Shown here: positions 17,218 to 26,703 of the stretch, piece by piece | Position numbering within the stretch: the first letter of the stretch is position 1 | Layout: each line of letters begins with the position of its first letter | Source: Lachnospiraceae bacterium UBA3633 | GTDB taxonomy: Bacteria > Bacillota > Clostridia > Lachnospirales > Lachnospiraceae | NCBI GenBank assembly: GCA_002374095.1 | Contig: DFKY01000001.1 | Span: 1-64,000 of the forward strand | DNA: 64,000 nt | Reading direction: 5' to 3' | Position numbers and translations under genes: made by a program | Notes under the pieces: model-generated | What the model saw: only the letters and a program-made list of their open reading frames with translations | The model's database searches: none | Told to the model about the DNA's origin: nothing

Positions 17218-17330
17218 AAGTGAATTATATATTGTTGGCGAGTGCTGTAATAAAGGACATTTAGTACTTCCAAAAGTAGTACGATATGTACAGTTTATGA
17301 TAAAATTTCAGAAAATGATATGAAAAGATT

Positions 17331-18605
17331 ATGAAAAAGAAATTGTTAATATATGCACATTATTACTATCCAGATGCAGCGTCTACAGGGCAGATACTTC
17401 AAGATCTAGCTGAAGGATTGCTTGATAGCTTTGACGTTTCTGTTATATGTACTATCCCTTCTTATTCTGGTAAAATTATAGAACACTATAAATCAAAGGA
17501 TTATTATATTGAAGAGATTAATGGTGTCAAAGTATATAGGGTACATGTACCTGAGTTCAACAAGGCTTCAAAAATATCACGAATAATAAATTTGGCTGAA
17601 TACTATATAAATGCTAAAAAAATAACTAAAAAAATAGGATATCATGATTATATTTTAGCAGTTTCTCAGCCACCATTTTTAGGTGGCTTGCTTGGATTAT
17701 ATGGCAAAAATAAAATTAACAATGGCACTAACAAACCTAAATTGATATATCAAATTCAAGATTTTAATCCAGAACAAATTGAGGCGGTAGGCTACTTTAA
17801 AAATAAGATTATTATAGAATTTTTAAAATTTCTGGATAAGAATACGTGCAAAAAAGCTGATTTGATAATTACAGTTGGCAGAGATTTGGTTGAAACCTTA
17901 AAAAGACGTTTTAATTATAATGATATTCCGAAATATGTTATGATAAATAATTGGATAAATGATAAAGAAGTTTTTCCATTACCAATCGATGATGAAAATG
18001 TAAAAAAATTTAAAAAAGAGTATGGCTTGGATAATAAATACATAATAATGTATAGCGGAAATATTGGGTTATATTATGACCTTGATGGATTATTTAAGGT
18101 TATAGAAAAGTTTAAAAACGTTAAAACAAAAAATAATAGGGATGTACTTTTTGCATTTGTTGGCGGTGGGTCATTTTTGGATATATTAAAAAAATATCAG
18201 ATAGAACATGACATGAATAATGTAGTTTTTATACCATATCAAGAGAAAAATAGGCTGGTTTATAGTTTAAATGCGGCAGATGTTCATTTGTGCGTAAATT
18301 CAAAAGGCATAAAGGGCGTCTCTGTTCCATCAAAACTGTATGGTATAATGGCTGTAGCTAAGCCAGTTTTGGGTATCATGGAAGATGGATCTGAGGGATC
18401 CTATGTAATCAAAGAAGCAAATTGTGGCATATTATGCGAACCTATGGATTATGACGCTATAGAAAAGAATATTAAGTTTTTGATTGATAATGAAAATAGC
18501 GATTCTATAATTAATATGGGGAAAAATGGTCGGAGATATCTAGATAAATGTTTAAGAATGGATTTATCAATTAATAAATATAATGATGCATTACTAAGTT
18601 TATAG
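17331..18605 (+). CDS. Family 4 glycosyltransferase (WcaI/WbuB-like)
   Basis: A GT-B fold retaining transferase of 424 aa. The N terminus IYAHYYYPDAASTGQILQDL and the SQPPFLGGLLG segment resemble the WbuB/WcaI group, some members of which transfer fucose-type sugars. The donor-binding region includes MYSGNIGLYYDL near residue 238 and a late E-rich region. Given the GDP-L-fucose genes immediately upstream, a fucosyl donor is a reasonable guess but not proven. It is preceded by a 113-base gap with a small inverted repeat (TACTT/AAGTA near 17264-17277) and no clear promoter. Confidence 0.88.
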   Translation: MKKKLLIYAHYYYPDAASTGQILQDLAEGLLDSFDVSVICTIPSYSGKIIEHYKSKDYYIEEINGVKVYRVHVPEFNKASKISRIINLAEYYINAKKITKKIGYHDYILAVSQPPFLGGLLGLYGKNKINNGTNKPKLIYQIQDFNPEQIEAVGYFKNKIIIEFLKFLDKNTCKKADLIITVGRDLVETLKRRFNYNDIPKYVMINNWINDKEVFPLPIDDENVKKFKKEYGLDNKYIIMYSGNIGLYYDLDGLFKVIEKFKNVKTKNNRDVLFAFVGGGSFLDILKKYQIEHDMNNVVFIPYQEKNRLVYSLNAADVHLCVNSKGIKGVSVPSKLYGIMAVAKPVLGIMEDGSEGSYVIKEANCGILCEPMDYDAIEKNIKFLIDNENSDSIINMGKNGRRYLDKCLRMDLSINKYNDALLSL

Positions 18606-18612
18606 GAGAATA

Positions 18613-19461
18613 ATGAACGTTCAGTTATTATCTATTGTTATTTTAACATACAATGAAGAGAACAATATAAGAGATTGTTTAGAATCCTGCATACAATATG
18701 CAGATAAAGTTTTTGTTATAGATAATTATAGCACTGATAATACAGTGAGTATTGCTAGTGAGTATAAGGTAGAGGTATTCCAAGATGAAAGGTTACCACG
18801 AGATAGAATCAAATGGATTCTTGAAAGTGGTATTATTAAAACTAAATGGGTTTTATTTATTGATGCTGATGAGAGAATGACAAAAGAATCAGGCAATGAA
18901 TTAATTGAAAAATGTGAAAAATATGCTAATGATGATAGCGTAAATGGAATAGTAGTGAGATATAAACTTAACTTTATGGGAAAGGACTTGTGCCATGGTG
19001 GGTTTTATCCACTTTGCAAGCTTAGAGCATTTAAGGTTGGAACAGCATACTATGAGACGGCAGAAGTTGATGAACACTATGTCCTTAAGAGCGGTAAAAT
19101 GGTATATATGAAAAATGATTTTTTGCATTATGATTACAAAGATCTTAAATGCTGGATAGATAAGCATACCATCTATGCGCAAAGGGCAGCAATGGATTTT
19201 ATCAATAAAAAAAGTGGCAATGAAAAAATTAATTATCAGGGACTTGAGTTTTTTGCAAAAATAAAAAGATTTGTTAAATATAATATATACTATAATTTAC
19301 CAGCTGGTTTTAGAGCATGGACATTTTATAAATATTGTTATTATATAAGACTTGGCTTTTTAGATGGGAGAGAAGGCAAGATATATGCTTTTTTGCATTC
19401 ATATTGGTATCGATATTTGGTAGACATATTTATTTATAACAAAGAATATGCAAGACAATGA
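18613..19461 (+). CDS. Family 2 glycosyltransferase (WaaE/KdtX-like)
   Basis: A GT-A fold protein of 282 aa. LSIVILTYNEENNIRDCLES opens the nucleotide-binding domain, VIDNYSTDNT follows near residue 36 and the metal-binding FIDADERMT lies near residue 80. The second half has the layout of WaaE-like glucosyltransferases (a VDEHYV-type segment, then aromatic-rich basic helices). It has AGGAGA just before the ATG and follows the GT4 gene by 7 bp. Donor sugar unknown. Confidence 0.88.
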   Translation: MNVQLLSIVILTYNEENNIRDCLESCIQYADKVFVIDNYSTDNTVSIASEYKVEVFQDERLPRDRIKWILESGIIKTKWVLFIDADERMTKESGNELIEKCEKYANDDSVNGIVVRYKLNFMGKDLCHGGFYPLCKLRAFKVGTAYYETAEVDEHYVLKSGKMVYMKNDFLHYDYKDLKCWIDKHTIYAQRAAMDFINKKSGNEKINYQGLEFFAKIKRFVKYNIYYNLPAGFRAWTFYKYCYYIRLGFLDGREGKIYAFLHSYWYRYLVDIFIYNKEYARQ

Positions 19462-19501
19462 ACTATAATGTAAAGCCTTGTGAAATAATATAATTTACGC
19501 T

Positions 19502-20719
19502 ATGTTTAAAAAGTTTATTGATTCAAATTTTATAAAAGATGAATATGTTGATCCTAATGATAAATATATTGTATTTGTTTTGTCGAATACATATTCTTTA
19601 TTTAATGCAATATATTATGCGATTAAACTACCAGAGTATAAATGTGTATTAATATGGGATAAAAGCAATATTGTTGATTTTGATTTTGATTTTGCAAAAA
19701 AGTATTTTTATAAGTATTTTTTCATTAAAGGCGTAAGAGACAAGAGTATTTTTTCAAGATGGGCATTAAAAGTAAATTATATAGGCTATTTTCATAAATT
19801 TAGCAAGCCGTTTATATTTTTAAATAAACTTTCAAATTTTAAAATAGTAATTTTCAATGATCGTGATTGCATAACTCAGGTAATACTAAATGATTTTGGA
19901 AAAAACAATAGAGTATATATGTGCGAAGAAGGGGCTGGCATATATAGTTTGGATAATAATGAAAATAACTTTTCATTAAAAAGATTATTATCAAAAATAT
20001 TAATTGGAGTGTCATATAAGAATACTTATTTAGGAAGTAGTAAAACAATTGATTATCTATTAGCGAAAGAACCTGAAAGAATCCCATCTATAAAAGTAGA
20101 AAATAGAAAGTTAATTAAAGCAAACAATCCATTCATTGATATTGGTTTTTTAGAATTAATGACTCAAAGTTTAAATATAAATGACATAGTGAAAATAGAC
20201 AATATTTATAAGTATATTTTGTATTTAGGTAGTCCAATTTCGGAACTTGGGTATTCTGAAAATAAGGAAATTGATTTTATAAATATCATATTAAATTATC
20301 TTTCTGATGATGAAAAACTGCTTATAAAATTGCATCCTAGAGAGAATAGAAATAAATATAAAGGATTAACCAATAATAACAAAGTAGATTTTTTGAATTT
20401 AAAGGCTTTAAACTGGATTCCAATTGAATTAATTGCACATTTAATTAATCCGCAGTGTGTTATATCGGTTCTATCAGCGGCAGTATATAATTTGTATTCA
20501 AATGGATTATCATCTCGTTTTATATATCTTTGTAAGTTGTGGAATATTGATAGTGGCTTTATCGAGACATTTATAAATAATAAGCAATATATGAACACGA
20601 ATATATATATTTTGAATGATATAAATGAATTTAAAGATATTAAAATGAAAGAAATAATACCAAATGAATCTATTACAAAATATAACGAAGATTATGATTT
20701 ATATTTATTATCAGAATAG
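19502..20719 (+). CDS. Candidate sialyltransferase-like (nonulosonate) glycosyltransferase
   Basis: I do not recognise this 405-aa protein by overall sequence. It does carry the two short motifs shared by bacterial sialyltransferases of the GT52/GT38 kind: an acidic E-E-G in CEEGAGIYSLD (near residue 141) and an H-P motif in LLIKLHPRE (near 278). A serine pair region (ISVLSAAVYNLYSNG) lies about 45 residues later, where GT52 members have their Ser/Thr motif. The legionaminic acid genes start 69 bp downstream, so transfer of CMP-legionaminate is a fitting role. There is no signal peptide or membrane helix. It could instead be an unrelated GT-B enzyme. Confidence 0.6.
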   Translation: MFKKFIDSNFIKDEYVDPNDKYIVFVLSNTYSLFNAIYYAIKLPEYKCVLIWDKSNIVDFDFDFAKKYFYKYFFIKGVRDKSIFSRWALKVNYIGYFHKFSKPFIFLNKLSNFKIVIFNDRDCITQVILNDFGKNNRVYMCEEGAGIYSLDNNENNFSLKRLLSKILIGVSYKNTYLGSSKTIDYLLAKEPERIPSIKVENRKLIKANNPFIDIGFLELMTQSLNINDIVKIDNIYKYILYLGSPISELGYSENKEIDFINIILNYLSDDEKLLIKLHPRENRNKYKGLTNNNKVDFLNLKALNWIPIELIAHLINPQCVISVLSAAVYNLYSNGLSSRFIYLCKLWNIDSGFIETFINNKQYMNTNIYILNDINEFKDIKMKEIIPNESITKYNEDYDLYLLSE

Positions 20720-20733
20720 ATATTAATTTAGTT

Positions 20734-20760
20734 TAATATAAGAATATTATTTTGTTTTTT
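20734..20760 (+). terminator. Weak AU-only hairpin followed by a T-rich run
   Basis: TAATAT (20734-20739) can pair with ATATTA (20744-20749), followed by TTTTG and a further run of T's. The stem has no G-C pair, so it could at most attenuate transcription between the candidate sialyltransferase gene and legB. Confidence 0.3.
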
Positions 20761-20788
20761 TAATACTTAACCTTATGAAGGATGGAAA

Positions 20789-21769
20789 ATGATGAAAGTT
20801 TTTATTACTGGAGCAGGTGGTTTTATACCAAGCCATGTTGTAGAAAAGTTTGTTGAGAAAGGATACCAAGTTAAAGCATTGGTTCATTATAATTCAATGA
20901 ATAATTGGGGATGGCTTGATAGCGTTGATTCGAGTATAATGAAAAATGTAGAGGTTCTTGCTGGTGATGTTAGAGACCCTAACGGCATAAGGGTTGCTAT
21001 GAAGGGTTGTGATGCTGTAGTGCATATGGCAGCCTTAATCGCCATACCTTATAGTTATTATTCCCCAGATTCCTACATTGAAACTAATATTAAAGGTACA
21101 CTGAATATTTTACAGGCGGCAAGAGATTTGATGCCTAAGAGAGTGATAGTAACATCAACTTCAGAAGTTTATGGAACTGCAAAATATGTTCCTATTGATG
21201 AAAACCACCCGTATCAAGGCCAATCGCCATATAGTGCCACGAAAATTGGAGCTGATAGACTAGCTGAAAGCTTTTATAAAAGCTTCGATTTGCCAATTAC
21301 AATTGTTAGACCTTTTAATACTTTTGGACCAAGACAGTCAGCTAGAGCAATTATACCAACCATCATTACACAGTTATTGGCTGGGAAAAAAGAAATTAAA
21401 CTTGGTAGTTTGACACCAACTAGAGACTTTAATTATGTAAAAGATACAGCAAATGGGTTTATTTCAATTCTTGAATCTGATAAAACTATTGGTGAAGAAA
21501 TTAATATTAGTACGCAAAGTGAGATTTCAATTGGTGACGTAGCTAAAACAATTATAGATTTAATAAATCCAAATGCTAAAATTATTTCTGATGAAGAAAG
21601 AATTAGACCAGATAAGAGTGAAGTTAATAGACTACTAGGATCTAATGAAAAACTAAAGAAACTAACAAAGTGGGTTCAAGAGTATACCTTTAAAGATGGT
21701 ATAAATGAAACTATTAAGTGGTTTAAAAATAACTATAAATTGTATAAATCTGATATATATAATATTTAA
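20789..21769 (+). CDS. legB: NAD-dependent 4,6-dehydratase of the legionaminic acid pathway (LegB type)
   Basis: This extended short-chain dehydratase of 326 aa makes the 4-keto-6-deoxy intermediate from GDP-GlcNAc (Campylobacter LegB) or UDP-GlcNAc in other organisms. The Rossmann motif is FITGAGGFIPSHVVEKF; the active-site region has TSTSEVYGTA and SPYSATKIGADRLAESF with the Tyr-xxx-Lys pair; RPFNTFGPRQSARAIIP is typical of the LegB group. GGATGG precedes the ATG (20789; a second ATG follows at 20792). The matching aminotransferase, guanylyltransferase and later enzymes lie at 26.7-34.4 kb, so the pathway is split by five unrelated genes. Confidence 0.88.
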   Translation: MMKVFITGAGGFIPSHVVEKFVEKGYQVKALVHYNSMNNWGWLDSVDSSIMKNVEVLAGDVRDPNGIRVAMKGCDAVVHMAALIAIPYSYYSPDSYIETNIKGTLNILQAARDLMPKRVIVTSTSEVYGTAKYVPIDENHPYQGQSPYSATKIGADRLAESFYKSFDLPITIVRPFNTFGPRQSARAIIPTIITQLLAGKKEIKLGSLTPTRDFNYVKDTANGFISILESDKTIGEEINISTQSEISIGDVAKTIIDLINPNAKIISDEERIRPDKSEVNRLLGSNEKLKKLTKWVQEYTFKDGINETIKWFKNNYKLYKSDIYNI

Positions 21770-21777
21770 GGTGCATT

Positions 21778-22728
21778 ATGTATAATATTTGTTTAATTGG
21801 ATTCGGTAATATTGGCAAAAGACATTTTGAAGCTTTACTTAAATTAGATTTGGATGTAAAAATATATATAATCGATATATTTGAAGCAGCGTTTAATGAT
21901 ATTGGCAATTATGACATTAAATCAAATATTACTGTTGAACATTCAATAGACTATAACTTTTTGCCAGATGAGATAGATTTGGCTATAATTGCGACCTCAT
22001 CTAGTACACGAAGAGTCTGTTTTGAAAGCTTAATTGGTAGGTCAAAAGTTAAGAACATAATTTTTGAAAAGGTGCTGTTCCAGACCACTGATGATTATGA
22101 TAAGGTTGAAAGATCTTTAATTAGTAATAGTATCAATGCATATGTTAACTGCAATAGACGATACATGCAATCATATATTGATTTTAAGGACAAATTGTCA
22201 AGTGAGAATATAAAAAAGATTACTATAAGTGGAGGAAACTGGGGACTTGGATGTAATGGAATACATATGATAGACCTAATAAGCTATTTGCTAAATGATA
22301 AAGAATTATATATCTACCAATGTAATCTTGAAAAAATGGTTGACAGTAAGCGTAAAGGATTTAAAGAGTTCTATGGGAAAATCGTTGGCGAAACAAAAGA
22401 TAATTCTACTAGTTTTGAAATATCGTGTGACAAATCTCAAGATAATTTAAAAATCCAAATTGAGTGTGAAAATGCTATATATACTGTATGTGAAAAAGAT
22501 AGTATGATAGTTTGTGCTAATTTAAATAATAAAATTGTTGATGCTGCATTTCATATTGAATTTGTAAGTACTATAACAACAAAAGCGGCATATGATATTT
22601 TAAAAAACAACATGTGTTTACTTACTACTTTTACAAAATCAAAAGAATTGCATTTAATGTTTATAAAAGGTTTTATTGATTATTATGAGAACCTTGGAGG
22701 AGCAAAAGGAATATGCCCGATAACATAA
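21778..22728 (+). CDS. Gfo/Idh/MocA-family oxidoreductase (1 of 4)
   Basis: A predicted NAD(P)-dependent sugar oxidoreductase of 316 aa. The N-terminal Rossmann motif GFGNIGKRHFEALL is clear; FEKVLFQT occupies the position of the usual EKP motif near residue 95, with the normally conserved proline replaced by valine. The C-terminal part is short of strong landmarks. It overlaps the next oxidoreductase by 16 bp. Substrate is unknown; a nucleotide sugar or nonulosonate intermediate is likely from context. The altered EKP motif hints at changed cofactor or substrate handling. Confidence 0.8.
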   Translation: MYNICLIGFGNIGKRHFEALLKLDLDVKIYIIDIFEAAFNDIGNYDIKSNITVEHSIDYNFLPDEIDLAIIATSSSTRRVCFESLIGRSKVKNIIFEKVLFQTTDDYDKVERSLISNSINAYVNCNRRYMQSYIDFKDKLSSENIKKITISGGNWGLGCNGIHMIDLISYLLNDKELYIYQCNLEKMVDSKRKGFKEFYGKIVGETKDNSTSFEISCDKSQDNLKIQIECENAIYTVCEKDSMIVCANLNNKIVDAAFHIEFVSTITTKAAYDILKNNMCLLTTFTKSKELHLMFIKGFIDYYENLGGAKGICPIT

Positions 22729-23663
22729 AAGTTCTTATCGTTGGTGCAGGCTATATGGGAAGAGAATATGCAAAAGTGCTTAAAGCACTCAACATTAGTT
22801 TTGATGTGTTTACTAGAACGAAAAAAACAGCTAACATATTTGAAAAAGAAATTGGAGTTAAACCAATTGTTGATGATCTAGATGGTTGTTTAAACAACAA
22901 TTCCTGTAATTATTCTCATGTAATCAATTGTGTAAATGTTGAATCACTAGCTGCGATAACGAAAACTATCATTGAGAGCAATGTGCTTAATATATTAGTT
23001 GAAAAACCTGTCGGTATTAGTTATGAATCGGTCAAGAAGGTGTATGAGTATGCAAAAAAGTTTAATGCTAATGTTTTTGTTGGATATAATAGGAGGTATT
23101 ATTCATCTTCAATAAGAGCACAAGAAATAGTAAATGATGATGGTGGACTATTGAGTGTTAATTTTGAATTTACAGAATGGAAAAACAAAATAGATTTTTC
23201 CAAGTACTCTAAAGATGTTGAAGAAAAGTGGTTAATTGCAAATTCATCACATGTAATTGATTTAGCATTCTATTTTGCAGGAGAACCAGAAAAGTTTCAT
23301 TTTTATTCAGGACATAACATAGAACCATCAAAAGATATTTTTGTTGGGAGTGGTATTACTACAAATGGTGTGTATTTTAATTATTTTGCAAATTGGGATG
23401 CTCCTGGTAGGTGGGGAGTGGAATTGCTTACAAATAAACATAGATTGTATTTAAGACCAATGGAAAAGTTATTTATTCAAAATATCAACAGTGTTGACAT
23501 AACTGAAGTTAAAATCAATGATGAACTTGATTTAGATTATAAACCTGGAATATATAACGAAGTGAAAGACTTTTTGTCTCCAGCACCATCTAATCGACTT
23601 AAAACAATTGATGATCAAGTTACTAGTTTAAAATATTATTTTGAAATCTTAAATGGCAAATAA
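22713..23663 (+). CDS. Gfo/Idh/MocA-family oxidoreductase (2 of 4)
   Basis: A second NAD(P)-dependent oxidoreductase of 316 aa, with VGAGYMGREYAKVL near the N terminus and a canonical VEKPVGI near residue 95. NSSHVIDLAFYFAGEP matches the conserved catalytic His region of the family near residue 180. Strong purine-rich sequence (GGAGG at 22697 and AAAGGA) precedes the ATG, which lies inside gene 1. The pair is translationally coupled and may form a complex or catalyse successive steps. It overlaps the second flippase by 11 bp. Confidence 0.85.
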   Translation: MPDNIKVLIVGAGYMGREYAKVLKALNISFDVFTRTKKTANIFEKEIGVKPIVDDLDGCLNNNSCNYSHVINCVNVESLAAITKTIIESNVLNILVEKPVGISYESVKKVYEYAKKFNANVFVGYNRRYYSSSIRAQEIVNDDGGLLSVNFEFTEWKNKIDFSKYSKDVEEKWLIANSSHVIDLAFYFAGEPEKFHFYSGHNIEPSKDIFVGSGITTNGVYFNYFANWDAPGRWGVELLTNKHRLYLRPMEKLFIQNINSVDITEVKINDELDLDYKPGIYNEVKDFLSPAPSNRLKTIDDQVTSLKYYFEILNGK

Positions 23664-25149
23664 AGATTTAAAAATTAAATCAATATCTACCAATTATTTC
23701 TTATACAATTTTAGGACGATTATTGACATACTTATACCGTTAATTATTTTTCCTTATATCACTAGAATACTCGGACCGGAAAATTTAGGAAAAGTGAGTT
23801 TTGCTGAATCGATAATGGGATACTTTTTGATATTTTCTCAATTGGGTATTCCGGCATTTGGTGTACGAGAGATTGCTAGAGTTCGTGATGATGTTAATGA
23901 AAGATCACGAGTATTTTGGGAATTGTCATTATTTTTGCTAATCACTACTCTAATTTCAATTATAGCTTATTTTATCTTGATATTATACACTCCTAAATTC
24001 AATTTAAATTTATTACTATATTTAGTAATACTGCCAAATTTATTTTTTACTAATTTTAATTATGAGTGGTTTTATACTGGCATTGAAGATCAAGTTTTTA
24101 TTACTGTTCGTTATATAATTGTAAAAGTTTTACAATGCTTACTGATTTTTACTTTGATAAAGGATAGTAATCAATATGTTCTATATGCAGCAATACTTGT
24201 AGGGATGAATAGCATTTCTGCATTGTTCAATATATTTCACATTCATAAATTCATAATTAGAGTACCATTCATTCATCTAAAGTTTAATAGACACTTAAAG
24301 TATATTTTTGCAATTTTTGCATCTGCTGTTGGAATACAGATTAACAGAGTATTAGATATAACAATGATTGGTGTCATGATGGATGATGCTAGCGTTTCGC
24401 TTTACGTAGTTGCTAATAGGATTGTCATGATTATAAGATCTTTAATTTTAGGAATTGTTTTTGCTGTAAACCCTAGAGTCGAAAATGTTTTTAAATCTGG
24501 AGAGACTAATTTGTATAAAAAATTTATTAATTATAGTTTACATTATATGTTACTGCTTTCTATTCCAGCTACAGCTGCCATTTTAGTTATGGCTCCTGAG
24601 ATAATTTTTGTTATTGCTGGAAATCAATATTTTGGATCAATACTTGCTATGAGATTGCTATCTCCAATAATGATTATTGTTGGTATTTCAAACATTATTG
24701 TCAGCTTAATTCTATATCCTCATCGTGATGAAGATAAATATACAATAGTTGTTGCAATATCATCAGTTGCAAATTTTATATTTAACTTTTTAATGATACC
24801 AATTATAGGTTATTATGGCGCCATAATTGGAACAGTAATTGCAGAATTTTTGGCATTTTGCTTATCGACTTATTTTGCAAAAAGATATTTGAAAGAAGGC
24901 ATAATTGAACTTATCTATGCGGAGTTAATAAAATATATTGTTTCAACTATTCTAATGGTATTCTTTTTGTTGGTGTTAAAAAAAAATATCGCTAACTATC
25001 ATTGCTTATTAATAATTTCCGTCATGGCGGGCATATTTATTTATGCAGTTTCGTTATTGCTATTAAGATCCAAATTTGCGGTGATTTTATTACATAAAGG
25101 TAAAAATATGCTTAATCAAAATAATTCAAGAGGCAATTATGACAAATAA
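23653..25149 (+). CDS. wzx: Wzx-type oligosaccharide flippase (second copy)
   Basis: A 498-aa polytopic membrane protein of the polysaccharide transport family. The N-terminal part (LIPLIIFPYITRILGPENLGKVSFAES) and FGVREIARVRDDVNERS mirror the first flippase at 12170, with only moderate similarity elsewhere. It overlaps both neighbours by 11 bp and lies between the oxidoreductases and the HAD-GT2 fusion. A tract of nine A's (about 24978-24986) lies late in the gene. It may export a separate repeat unit or an alternative form. Confidence 0.92.
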   Translation: MANKDLKIKSISTNYFLYNFRTIIDILIPLIIFPYITRILGPENLGKVSFAESIMGYFLIFSQLGIPAFGVREIARVRDDVNERSRVFWELSLFLLITTLISIIAYFILILYTPKFNLNLLLYLVILPNLFFTNFNYEWFYTGIEDQVFITVRYIIVKVLQCLLIFTLIKDSNQYVLYAAILVGMNSISALFNIFHIHKFIIRVPFIHLKFNRHLKYIFAIFASAVGIQINRVLDITMIGVMMDDASVSLYVVANRIVMIIRSLILGIVFAVNPRVENVFKSGETNLYKKFINYSLHYMLLLSIPATAAILVMAPEIIFVIAGNQYFGSILAMRLLSPIMIIVGISNIIVSLILYPHRDEDKYTIVVAISSVANFIFNFLMIPIIGYYGAIIGTVIAEFLAFCLSTYFAKRYLKEGIIELIYAELIKYIVSTILMVFFLLVLKKNIANYHCLLIISVMAGIFIYAVSLLLLRSKFAVILLHKGKNMLNQNNSRGNYDK

Positions 25150-26620
25150 ACAATTAATTACCTGTGATATTGATGGTATTTTAACAAATTATCCTAAATG
25201 CTGGCTTGATTATATTAATATCAAAAGTGGAAAACAATATAACAGTGTTGACGAAGCTAAACTTGGAGAAAAAAATTATAGAAATATTAAAGATAGCTAT
25301 AGAGATAGTGATTATAAAGCCAATCTAAGAATTAATAGCCATAATAAGTATGTAATCAATGAGCTTTCAAAAACATATGATATTATATTTACAACGTCAC
25401 GCCCGATATTAGATAAAAAATATCCAAATTTATATAACCTTACATATAATTGGCTAAAGAATAATGGATTGGTTTTTAAGGATTTAATTTATAAAGACAT
25501 TGATGGGAATTTTTTGAAAGGTTTAAATGTTGCATTTCATATTGATGATGAAGCGAAATATTGTAATGTTGTTGCCAACCATTTCAATACAAATAATAAT
25601 AAGGTCAATACACAAGTATATTTGTTGAACGATAACATTTTAAATGGCGAATTTGTTGATTCCAAAGTTATAGTTATAAATGATTTAATTGAATTGTTAA
25701 ATGTACCTTTTTTTAGTGTTTGTATTCCAGCAACAAATAGGGGCAGCACAATTTATAGAGCTTTAGAATCAGTATCGCGACAAAAGTATCGTAATTTTGA
25801 AGTGGTAATAGTCGATTGTTTAAGTGATGATAATACTGTAAGCGAAATAGAACACTTCTTTTTAAGCAGCCAATATAAATTAAATAGTTTTAAATATAGT
25901 TTTATAAAATTAGACTCTAAGCCTAAAGGAACAAGCGACTGGAATGAACCAGTCAAACGAGCGAAAGGTTTGTTTGTGGCTATGCTTGAGGGTGATGATT
26001 ACTGGGAACAAAATCATTTATTAAATGCCTATACAGCTATCCATAAAAATAATAATATTGGTGTTTATGGTTCAAGTAGCAATAAAGGTATAAGAGATTT
26101 TGTTGGATTGCTTGACTCATCTAAAGCAAAAGAGTATTGTTATTTGCTAAAAGGAGGAGTGGCCCCGCCTTCTGAATCGATATTTATACGAACTAATAGT
26201 AACGGCAATCAATATTTATATAAGTCAGATAATTATGATTATTCACCAGAAATTGCTTTGTACATGGATATTGTACTAGATGGTTATGATTTATATTATA
26301 CCAAAGAAGAAGATGTATTTAGAGAACCTAGTGCTAATGTCAATAACATGAAGACATGGTATTATTTTTCTAATAGATTTATATTTATAAGAGAGTATAG
26401 TAGTTTTTTTTCATCATTAATAGTTTTAAAAAGTAAGATTTACAATTGTTTTGTAACGATGAATTGGGCTTTTCGAACTAAATCAATTTTTCGAATTTTG
26501 AGTTTTATAAAACAATTGCTTAAAGAGGTTGGAATACTGGTGTTGATTTTGGTTTTGCCGTTTTCATTAATGTATGTAATGCTAGCATCAATTCATCATA
26601 GATTATTAGCGCATGAATAA
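25139..26620 (+). CDS. HAD-like phosphatase domain fused to a family 2 glycosyltransferase
   Basis: Residues 1-190 look like a HAD hydrolase of the 5'-nucleotidase kind: the nucleophile motif CDIDGILTNYP with D-x-D, FTTSRP as motif II, and HIDDEAKY as the acidic motif IV. Residues about 195-420 form a GT-A family 2 transferase with FSVCIPATNRGSTIYRALES, VIVDCLSDDNT and MLEGDDYWEQ. A hydrophobic segment near 455-480 could anchor the C terminus. At 493 aa with all key residues present, both halves could be active. I do not know this domain pair as a named family. It follows the second flippase with an 11-bp overlap and ends before a promoter. Confidence 0.78.
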   Translation: MTNKQLITCDIDGILTNYPKCWLDYINIKSGKQYNSVDEAKLGEKNYRNIKDSYRDSDYKANLRINSHNKYVINELSKTYDIIFTTSRPILDKKYPNLYNLTYNWLKNNGLVFKDLIYKDIDGNFLKGLNVAFHIDDEAKYCNVVANHFNTNNNKVNTQVYLLNDNILNGEFVDSKVIVINDLIELLNVPFFSVCIPATNRGSTIYRALESVSRQKYRNFEVVIVDCLSDDNTVSEIEHFFLSSQYKLNSFKYSFIKLDSKPKGTSDWNEPVKRAKGLFVAMLEGDDYWEQNHLLNAYTAIHKNNNIGVYGSSSNKGIRDFVGLLDSSKAKEYCYLLKGGVAPPSESIFIRTNSNGNQYLYKSDNYDYSPEIALYMDIVLDGYDLYYTKEEDVFREPSANVNNMKTWYYFSNRFIFIREYSSFFSSLIVLKSKIYNCFVTMNWAFRTKSIFRILSFIKQLLKEVGILVLILVLPFSLMYVMLASIHHRLLAHE

Positions 26621-26632
26621 GGATATAATATT

Positions 26633-26658
26633 ATCTCTAATTACAATCTCTAATTACA
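26633..26658 (+). repeat. 13-base direct tandem duplication
   Basis: The unit ATCTCTAATTACA occurs twice head to tail (26633-26645 and 26646-26658), upstream of the legC promoter. Two copies only, so it may be a recent duplication or a small binding site. Confidence 0.7.
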
Positions 26659-26671
26659 ATGTATGTATATA

Positions 26672-26700
26672 TTGAAAATGTCTATAGTTTTTAGTATAAT
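26672..26700 (+). promoter_or_regulatory. Sigma-70-type internal promoter for legC and following genes
   Basis: TTGAAA (26672-26677), a 17-base spacer and a perfect TATAAT (26695-26700). Transcription should start near 26707, exactly where a hairpin begins. This gives the legionaminic acid genes a transcript of their own inside the cluster. Confidence 0.82.
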
Positions 26701-26703
26701 AAC

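Noticed and set aside
17255..17280. Inverted repeat TACTT/AAGTA before the GT4 gene as a terminator
   Set aside because: The stem is only 5 bp and no T-run follows.
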